Positions 4,935-9,142 of a stretch of 9,142 bases of DNA are shown one piece after another (positions within the stretch are counted from its first letter, which is position 1; each line of letters begins with the position of its first letter). Origin of the DNA: Desulfitobacterium sp. Its GTDB lineage: Bacteria > Bacillota > Desulfitobacteriia > Desulfitobacteriales > Desulfitobacteriaceae. Location: NCBI GenBank assembly GCA_012799495.1, contig JAAZLD010000069.1, forward strand, positions 1 through 9,142. The letters run 5' to 3'. A model generated the notes under the pieces. That model was given only the letters and a program-made list of their open reading frames with translations, did no database searches and was not told the DNA's origin. The translations under genes and the position numbers were made by a program.

Positions 4935-6788
4935 TTATAAGTCGCCTACATTCAAAGCACGGAAAGCATTGAGAACAGCCAAAATTGTTACTCCCACATC
5001 GGCAAAAACCGCTTCCCACATGGTAGCTAGCCCAAAGGCACTAAGGATTAAAACTCCGACCTTAATCCCTATAGCAAAGATGGCATTTTGTCGGGCAATC
5101 TTTAAAGTCTTTTTCCCTATTTTAATAGCGGTAGCGATCTTAGAAGGCTCATCATCCATAATGACTATATCTGCTGCTTCAATAGCTGCATCAGACCCTA
5201 GCCCTCCCATGGCAATTCCAATATCTGCTCTTGCTAAAACAGGAGCATCATTGATTCCATCACCCACATAAGCCAGTTTTCCATGGGAAGATTTCCCCGC
5301 TAAAAGTTCCTCCAACTTGGCTACTTTATCTCCCGGCAATAATTCCCCATAAACTTTGTCTAAACCTAATTCCGAACTAACTTTTTCACCTACTAACTGG
5401 GTATCGCCAGTTAACATCACAAGCTCCCGGATATTGGCTTTTTTGAGTTCAGAAACTGCTAGTTGGGCATCATCTTTAATCTCATCGGCAATGAGGATAT
5501 ATCCTGCATACTGACCATTTACAGCTACGTGGACAACTGTACCAGGAAAGTCCTCCTTATGATAGGAGATATTCATCTTTTCCATGAAACGGAAATTCCC
5601 TGCCAAGACTTCTCTACCATCCACAAAAGCTGATACCCCATGACCAGGGATCTCTTGGACTTGGCTAACCCTTTGATGATCGATCTCCTTATTATAGGCA
5701 TTTTTAATGGAATGAGAGATTGGGTGATTTGAATAGTTCTCCGCATAAGCTGTCAGTTCGAGAAGTTCTTCCTCACTCATCCCTTGAGGTTGTACTTTCT
5801 GAACCTTGAAAACTCCTTTGGTGAGGGTACCTGTTTTATCAAAGACAAAAGTATCTGCTTTGGCTAAAGCCTCTAAATAGTTGCTTCCTTTAACCAAAAT
5901 CCCCTTCCTTGATGCTCCCCCAATTCCTCCAAAGAAGCTCAAAGGAATAGAAACTACCAAGGCACAAGGACAGGATACTACTAAGAAAATTAAAGCACGG
6001 TAAACCCAAGTCTGAAAGGTTGCTCCGGGGATAAATATTGGTGGTAATACTGCCAATAAAGCAGCAATAAGCACCACTATCGGGGTATAGTAACGGGCGA
6101 AACTAGTAATAAACTGTTCTGACTTGGACTTATTACTGCTGGCATTCTCCACTAAGTCAAGGATTTTGCTGACAGTTGACTCTTCATATTCTTTAGTAAC
6201 TTCCACTGTCAAAAGTCCCTGTTCATTGATACAACCACTGAGGATCTCATCCCCAGGTCCCACATCCCGAGGTAGAGACTCCCCGGTTAAAGCTCGTGTA
6301 TCTACAGTTGAAAAACCATCCTTGACTATACCATCTAAGGGAATACGCTCCCCAGCTTTGATAACAATAATCTCTCCCACTTGGACTTCATCAGGTTCCA
6401 CCTGGAGAAGTTCTCCTCCTCTTTGGACAAAAGCATAATCTGGACGAATATCCATCAAATCAGCAATGGATTTTCTGGATTTATTCACAGCATAATCTTG
6501 GAAGAGTTCCCCTACTTGATAAAAAAGCATTACAGCTACCCCTTCAGGGTACTCCCCAATAATAAAGGCACCAATAGTTGCTATACTCATCAAAAAGTTT
6601 TCATCAAAAACATTTCCATAGCGAATATTGTTGAATGCTCTGAGGAGGACATCTCCCCCAACAAGTAAATAACTTACTAAGAAAAGGGCAAAGGCTGCCA
6701 AAGGTAATTGAAAATTTATTTCTAGTACTAAAGCAATAGTAAAAAATATACTACTGATGAGAATACGCCCTAACTGTTTTTTCATCAT
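4935..6788 (-). CDS. cadA: P1B-2 type Cd/Zn/Pb-exporting ATPase (CadA/ZntA-like) lacking an N-terminal metal-binding domain
   Basis: A 617-residue membrane ATPase that expels soft divalent metals at the cost of ATP. It shows the actuator TGES loop at 168-171, the CPC ion-binding motif at 273-275 in a membrane helix, the phosphorylated DKTGTLT at 317-323 (D317), the P1B-specific HP pair at 355-356, TGD at 460-462 and GDGIND at 509-514. K576 and D597 in the last two helices sit 21 residues apart, as in E. coli ZntA, which favours Zn/Cd/Pb over copper. The protein begins directly with membrane helices, so the usual N-terminal HMA domain is missing; a free HMA protein is encoded 18 nt upstream. 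AAGGA precedes two adjacent ATGs (6788 and 6785), and either could be used. The gene is last in the operon. Confidence 0.94.
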   Translation of the reverse strand: MMKKQLGRILISSIFFTIALVLEINFQLPLAAFALFLVSYLLVGGDVLLRAFNNIRYGNVFDENFLMSIATIGAFIIGEYPEGVAVMLFYQVGELFQDYAVNKSRKSIADLMDIRPDYAFVQRGGELLQVEPDEVQVGEIIVIKAGERIPLDGIVKDGFSTVDTRALTGESLPRDVGPGDEILSGCINEQGLLTVEVTKEYEESTVSKILDLVENASSNKSKSEQFITSFARYYTPIVVLIAALLAVLPPIFIPGATFQTWVYRALIFLVVSCPCALVVSIPLSFFGGIGGASRKGILVKGSNYLEALAKADTFVFDKTGTLTKGVFKVQKVQPQGMSEEELLELTAYAENYSNHPISHSIKNAYNKEIDHQRVSQVQEIPGHGVSAFVDGREVLAGNFRFMEKMNISYHKEDFPGTVVHVAVNGQYAGYILIADEIKDDAQLAVSELKKANIRELVMLTGDTQLVGEKVSSELGLDKVYGELLPGDKVAKLEELLAGKSSHGKLAYVGDGINDAPVLARADIGIAMGGLGSDAAIEAADIVIMDDEPSKIATAIKIGKKTLKIARQNAIFAIGIKVGVLILSAFGLATMWEAVFADVGVTILAVLNAFRALNVGDL

Positions 6789-6806
6789 AATAATCCTTAC
6801 AAACCC

Positions 6807-7028
6807 TTACCCTTTCCCGAGGACTACTTGAGGCTCAAGTTTCTTAATTATCTTTTCGGCTTCTTCCAGAATCATGGGCATTTTCTCATCTTCACCTTCG
6901 ATAACCATTTTAGTGGTCATGAAGTTAACAGTAACTTTAGAGACACCATCTAATTTGCTGATTCTCTTTTCCATTTTGGCAGCACAATTAGCACAGCCTA
7001 AGCCATCTAATCGAAAACTCTTTTTCAT
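6807..7028 (-). CDS. Stand-alone HMA-domain metal-binding protein (metallochaperone-like)
   Basis: A 73-residue cytoplasmic protein made of a single heavy-metal-associated domain. The metal-binding loop is GCANC at 11-15 with C12 and C15, followed by AAKMEKRISKLDGVSKVTVNF, the normal HMA helix and second strand. It very likely hands metal to, or regulates, the ATPase encoded 18 nt downstream, replacing the fused domain that enzyme lacks. ATG 7028 follows a strong GGAGGAG; the frame extends to 7055 without support. It lies 169 nt after the regulator gene, a gap with no clear terminator or promoter, so cotranscription is likely. A CopZ-type copper chaperone is the alternative by sequence alone, but the operon points to Cd/Zn/Pb. 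Confidence 0.88.
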   Translation of the reverse strand: MKKSFRLDGLGCANCAAKMEKRISKLDGVSKVTVNFMTTKMVIEGEDEKMPMILEEAEKIIKKLEPQVVLGKG

Positions 7029-7197
7029 ATAAACTCCTCCTCTTTGCAAAGGCATCTGATTTCTTTAACTTTAAAATTTTTTACCTAATTTTCCCTGTCC
7101 TTCTTAACTCTTAATGCTCTTTTTTATTTTTCTAATCTCGCATTATTGAATTTCCGGTTTTTTTCTCTGGTTTACTCCCTATACTGAACCATCATAT

Positions 7198-7557
7198 TTA
7201 AACTTCCTTAATGTGTTCTAAGCCCTTTTCAAAAATATCTTTAACATGGTCATCAGCTAAGGAGTAATAAACATTCTTCCCTTCCCTCCGGAATTTAACT
7301 AAATTGGCATTCCGTAAGGAGCGTAGTTGATGAGATATAGCAGATTTGGTCATATTCAATAGGACGGCCAAATCACAGACACACATTTCATGCTCATCTA
7401 AGGCCCAAATAATTCTTACCCGAGTGCTATCCCCTAAAACCTTAAAAAAATCAGCTAAGTCGTAGAGGACATTTTCTTCAGGCATTCTTTTTCTGACTTT
7501 CTCTACCACCTCAGCATGGATCATATCACAATCACAAGCAAATTCATTTCTCGACAT
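7198..7557 (-). CDS. cadC: CadC-like ArsR/SmtB-family metal-sensing repressor
   Basis: A 119-residue winged-helix repressor that would release DNA on binding Cd, Pb or Zn. The recognition helix region is MTKSAISHQLRSLRNANLV (69-87) with the wing at REGKNVYYSL. The CadC alpha-3N metal site is present: C8 and C10 near the N-terminus and C59/C61 in MCVCDLA. The alpha-5 site is also complete: D102, H104, H115 and E118, with the SmtB/CzrA spacing D-x-H-x10-H-x2-E. So it has both site types, as does S. aureus CadC. I chose ATG 7557 because GGGAGGAGG lies just upstream; the frame extends to 7584 without support. It is first in the efflux operon and is likely autoregulated through the operators at 7641-7698. 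Confidence 0.92.
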   Translation of the reverse strand: MSRNEFACDCDMIHAEVVEKVRKRMPEENVLYDLADFFKVLGDSTRVRIIWALDEHEMCVCDLAVLLNMTKSAISHQLRSLRNANLVKFRREGKNVYYSLADDHVKDIFEKGLEHIKEV

Positions 7558-7640
7558 AATGAACCTCCTCCCTTCCATACTCAAGCCCTAAATGAACTAG
7601 AACTATGTAAACTATGTTATGAACATCAGTTGAACGGTTG

Positions 7641-7666
7641 AACAATTGAGCAATCATTCAATTGTT
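7641..7666. promoter_or_regulatory. Second ArsR/CadC-type operator, over the predicted transcription start
   Basis: AACAATTGA (7641-7649) and TCAATTGTT (7658-7666) are perfect inverted arms; counted as 12-bp arms around AT it has the 12-2-12 layout known for SmtB/CadC operators. Its centre is 35 bp from that of the promoter operator. Two further direct half-sites, GTTGAAC at 7629-7635 and 7637-7643, overlap its edge. Confidence 0.65.
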
Positions 7667-7673
7667 TATCATT

Positions 7674-7703
7674 ATTATAGTTGAGCATTTGCTCAACTGT
7701 CAA
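7674..7703 (-). promoter_or_regulatory. Consensus promoter of the metal-efflux operon
   Basis: On the - strand TTGACA (7703-7698) and TATAAT (7679-7674) both match the sigma-A consensus perfectly, with an 18-bp spacer. Transcription should begin near 7667, giving a leader of about 110 nt before the regulator ATG. Such a strong promoter makes sense if it is normally held off by the CadC-like repressor. Confidence 0.88.
7679..7698. promoter_or_regulatory. Primary CadC-type operator within the promoter spacer
   Basis: AGTTGAGCA (7679-7687) and TGCTCAACT (7690-7698) are perfect 9-bp inverted arms around TT. The palindrome fills the spacer exactly and touches the -35 and -10 boxes with one base each. 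The TGA-rich half-sites with a two-base centre fit ArsR/SmtB family operators. Confidence 0.8.
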
Positions 7704-7795
7704 GATAGTTTTTATGGATTTTGATTAGCTTAGGAGCGACTTGAAGTCCGAAAAAACTTCCTATACTAATACTATATCCCTTTATTCTTCAGATC

Positions 7796-8028
7796 CCCAA
7801 GAGTAACTTATCATACAGTAGAGAGCACGAAAGTGTCCAGTGGACACTTTCGCCGAGGCGGATTCCACAGAAAAAGCAAACCCGCAGAGGATAACGCGGT
7901 TCCGCAACATTAGCAGTCGCAGGTTCACTTCAGGTATTACCATTGGGTTCGGCTTCGCTGCAGCGGAAACGACGACCCACGCCATGGAGCGTTTGAGGGT
8001 TGCGGATGTATGATAAGCTACTCTCCCA
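7796..8028. mobile_element. MITE-like structured repeat element (non-coding)
   Basis: An 18-bp inverted repeat with one mismatch, 7800-7817 (AGAGTAACTTATCATACA) and 8007-8024, bounds a 225-bp segment. CCCA lies directly outside both ends (7796-7799 and 8025-8028), a candidate 4-bp target duplication. By hand count the interior is about 52% G+C, visibly above its AT-rich surroundings. It holds further inverted repeats: a perfect 12-1-12 palindrome at 7828-7852, the CGCTGCAGCG palindrome, and CCGCAAC (7902-7908) with GTTGCGG (7999-8005). No transposase is encoded; the open frames inside are short and without ribosome sites. It lies between the 3' end of the hydrolase gene and the efflux promoter. 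A structured RNA or REP-type element is the alternative. Confidence 0.6.
7828..7852. repeat. Perfect 12-1-12 palindrome inside the MITE-like element
   Basis: CGAAAGTGTCCA and TGGACACTTTCG are exact inverted copies around a single G. No U-tract follows on either strand, so it does not look like a terminator. It is more likely a structural part of the element or a protein-binding site. Confidence 0.8.
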
Positions 8029-8029
8029 C

Positions 8030-8752
8030 CTACATTTTCTTCCTTGCCCCCTCAACCAAACCCCGGAAGATCCTTTGACTATATTGATCCTCAACCATAA
8101 CCTCAGGATGCCATTGAACTCCCACACAGAATTGGGCATCCCTTCTTTCAATACTTTCGATAATACCATCAGGAGCTTTCGAACTTACTAGGAAATCTGG
8201 CGGGATTTCCGATACTGCCTGATGGTGGAAGCTATTGACTTGAATCCTCTTCTGCCCTAGAAGTTCCCTCAACTGTGAAGGGAGAAGTTCTACTTCATGC
8301 CAAGGAGAATTCCTTGGTGCTTTTTGTTTATGTTCTAACGAATTAGGTACTTGGCTGATAATATCCTGATAGATCTTCCCACCAGCTGCAACTACCAACA
8401 CCTGAATCCCTTTACAAATCCCTAGCAGAGGTAAGTCCACCGCCAAGGCCTCTTGGGCAAGGAGAATTTCCCCTATATCACGCTCTGGCTGGCAATCTCC
8501 AATACCCCGTAAGGGAGTTTCTTTCAGTAAAATCGGGGAAATATCCCCACCCCCGGTCAAGATGAGTCCTTGTATAAGTCCCATTACTTCCCGCACTTCT
8601 TCAGAACTTGATACAGGTGGTAATAAAATAGGCTGACCTCCGGCTCTTTTTACAGCATCTACATAATAACCCCGTGGATAGGTATTGATTTCTTCCGAAC
8701 AGTGAGCAACTGTAATCCCTATAATAGGCTTCCGCCCTAATTTACTAACCAT
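8030..8752 (-). CDS. PuuD-like gamma-glutamyl-GABA hydrolase family protein (class I glutamine amidotransferase fold, peptidase C26)
   Basis: A 240-residue cytoplasmic hydrolase. The nucleophile elbow is GICKG at 111-115 with C113, the catalytic histidine is H215 in WHPE (214-217), and E217 completes the triad. LTGGGDISP at 65-73 and VNSFHHQAV at 172-180 are typical of the PuuD/YvdE group. E. coli PuuD splits gamma-glutamyl-GABA in putrescine breakdown, but no other putrescine genes are here, so the substrate is uncertain; other gamma-glutamyl amides are possible. The ATG follows AAGGAGG with a rather long 11-base gap. It appears to be a single-gene unit. Its stop codon is only a few bases from the MITE-like element. 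Confidence 0.9.
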   Translation of the reverse strand: MVSKLGRKPIIGITVAHCSEEINTYPRGYYVDAVKRAGGQPILLPPVSSSEEVREVMGLIQGLILTGGGDISPILLKETPLRGIGDCQPERDIGEILLAQEALAVDLPLLGICKGIQVLVVAAGGKIYQDIISQVPNSLEHKQKAPRNSPWHEVELLPSQLRELLGQKRIQVNSFHHQAVSEIPPDFLVSSKAPDGIIESIERRDAQFCVGVQWHPEVMVEDQYSQRIFRGLVEGARKKM

Positions 8753-8782
8753 CTACTCTTGATCCTCCTTGATATCACAATA

Positions 8783-8811
8783 TTTATACCCCTCGCAAAA
8801 CCCGATCTTAA
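8783..8811 (-). promoter_or_regulatory. Candidate promoter of the PuuD-like gene
   Basis: On the - strand TTAAGA (8811-8806) and TATAAA (8788-8783) are 17 bases apart, about 30-60 bases upstream of the gene. The -10 is good and the -35 only fair (four of six). Confidence 0.35.
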
Positions 8812-8842
8812 GGATATTTTATTCAGCTCTAGCTCAAAAAAG

Positions 8843-8881
8843 ACAAAAAAATAAAAACAGCATCAGTAAACTAACGCTGTT
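8843..8881 (-). terminator. Rho-independent terminator of the mazF transcript
   Basis: Reading the - strand, AACAGC-GTTAGT (8881-8870) pairs with ACTGAT-GCTGTT (8867-8856), a 12-pair stem with two G-U wobbles that would be mismatches on the other strand. A T-rich tail follows (TTTTATTTTTTTG). It lies 114 nt after the mazF stop and upstream of the PuuD-like gene. Confidence 0.8.
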
Positions 8882-8897
8882 CTTCCGCTGTTCTTCC
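8876..8897. repeat. 11-bp tandem duplication including a terminator arm
   Basis: GCTGTTCTTCC occurs twice head to tail (8876-8886 and 8887-8897). The first copy contains the outer arm of the terminator stem, so two copies of that arm are available. Confidence 0.8.
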
Positions 8898-8954
8898 GAA
8901 CTAATATATTCTGTAATTTTATAACACCATAATGAGAAAGAAAGATTTGCTTTT

Positions 8955-8966
8955 TATTCGCGAATA
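8955..8966. repeat. Perfect 12-bp palindrome downstream of mazF
   Basis: TATTCGCGAATA is a perfect palindrome, flanked by ATTTG/CAAAT-type sequence on the - strand. It lies 28 bases after the mazF stop. It may be a protein-binding site; I do not recognise the consensus. Confidence 0.5.
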
Positions 8967-8994
8967 CAAATAATCATATCCAAAAGTATAATTA

Positions 8995-9142
8995 CTAAAT
9001 ATCTGTTAAACCTAAACTAATTTCAATAGCCTGATCCACTCGCAGCATAACTTCTTCATCAATTACTGCAACTTTCTCTTTAAGACGACTTTTATCGATG
9101 GTTCTTATTTGCTCTGCTAAAATTACAGAGTCCCGCTCCAAG
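8995..9142 (-). CDS. mazF: MazF/NdoA-type endoribonuclease toxin, C-terminal part (runs off the window)
   Basis: Only the last 48 residues and the TAG stop are in the window; the gene continues beyond 9142. The visible part reads LERDSVILAEQIRTIDKSRL, then KEKVAVIDEEVMLRVDQAIEISLGLTDI. It matches the end of Bacillus NdoA/MazF (about 116 residues), including the conserved DSVIL-EQIRTIDK strand-and-loop. MazF toxins cut mRNA at short specific sequences and are held by an antitoxin, MazE/EndoAI, normally encoded just upstream. That partner would lie outside this window and cannot be confirmed. Transcription probably ends at the hairpin near 8856-8881. Confidence 0.92.
   Translation of the reverse strand, partial: LERDSVILAEQIRTIDKSRLKEKVAVIDEEVMLRVDQAIEISLGLTDI

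Noticed and set aside
4969..6668. Several + strand open frames (4969-5271, 6124-6438, 6381-6668) opposite the P-type ATPase.
   Set aside because: Antisense shadows of a well-defined ATPase gene.
7661..7680. AT-rich TTATCATTATTATA sequence resembling part of a Fur box.
   Set aside because: It coincides with the -10 region of the efflux promoter and lacks the full inverted-repeat consensus.
7741..7762. GAAGT/ACTTC hairpin between the MITE-like element and the efflux promoter as a terminator for the hydrolase gene.
   Set aside because: Only five pairs, A-rich loop and no U-tract on the correct side.
7782..8169. Small - strand frames of 67 and 79 codons and a + strand frame at 8000-8191.
   Set aside because: They cross the inverted repeats of the MITE-like element or lie over the hydrolase gene, lack ribosome sites and look like by-products of repeat DNA.

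Overview
The window looks like chromosomal DNA from a low-to-moderate G+C, Gram-positive (Firmicutes) bacterium. Strong purine-rich Shine-Dalgarno sites precede nearly every gene, the MazF C-terminus is close to the Bacillus NdoA type, and the metal regulator is CadC-like. The gene content resembles anaerobic clostridia such as the Desulfitobacterium/Desulfosporosinus group, but that placement is an inference from family resemblance, not a search. Only the first gene is on the + strand; all others read on the - strand.

Layout: (1) 1-227, leader and probable promoter of tcdA. (2) 228-992, tcdA, a ThiF/E1-like enzyme that completes the cyclic t6A modification of tRNA. (3) 993-1451, a gene-free stretch with a probable weak terminator, a degenerate hexanucleotide repeat, a large bidirectional hairpin and a triple 12-bp repeat. 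(4) 4598 down to 1452, a likely operon of four genes: a membrane-anchored DUF2318 cysteine protein, an ABC ATPase, a very short FtsX-like permease that appears internally deleted, and a full-length FtsX-like permease with a tetrapeptide repeat insert. This set matches the DUF2318/ABC part of the Ftr1-P19 (Fet) iron-uptake loci, but no Ftr1 or P19 gene is present here. (5) 7557 down to 4935, a cadmium/zinc/lead resistance module: a CadC-type ArsR repressor, a free HMA metallochaperone and a P1B-2 ATPase without its own HMA domain, ending at a clear terminator. Its promoter has consensus -35 and -10 boxes with an operator palindrome filling the spacer and a second one over the predicted transcription start. 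(6) 7796-8028, a compact, GC-richer, highly structured element with 18-bp imperfect terminal inverted repeats and a candidate 4-bp target duplication, resembling a MITE. (7) 8030-8752, a PuuD-like class I glutamine amidotransferase/hydrolase. (8) 8843-8897, a terminator for the upstream toxin transcript. (9) 8995-9142, the C-terminal 48 residues of a MazF/NdoA endoribonuclease whose start lies beyond the window.

The genes fall into separate units: tRNA modification, a putative iron-related ABC system, divalent soft-metal efflux, a small-molecule hydrolase and a toxin. The most unusual points are the stripped-down permease, the repeat-bearing permease, the orphan DUF2318-ABC module, the MITE-like element and the many short tandem repeats between genes. 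I see no CRISPR array, tRNA, rRNA or transposase gene.
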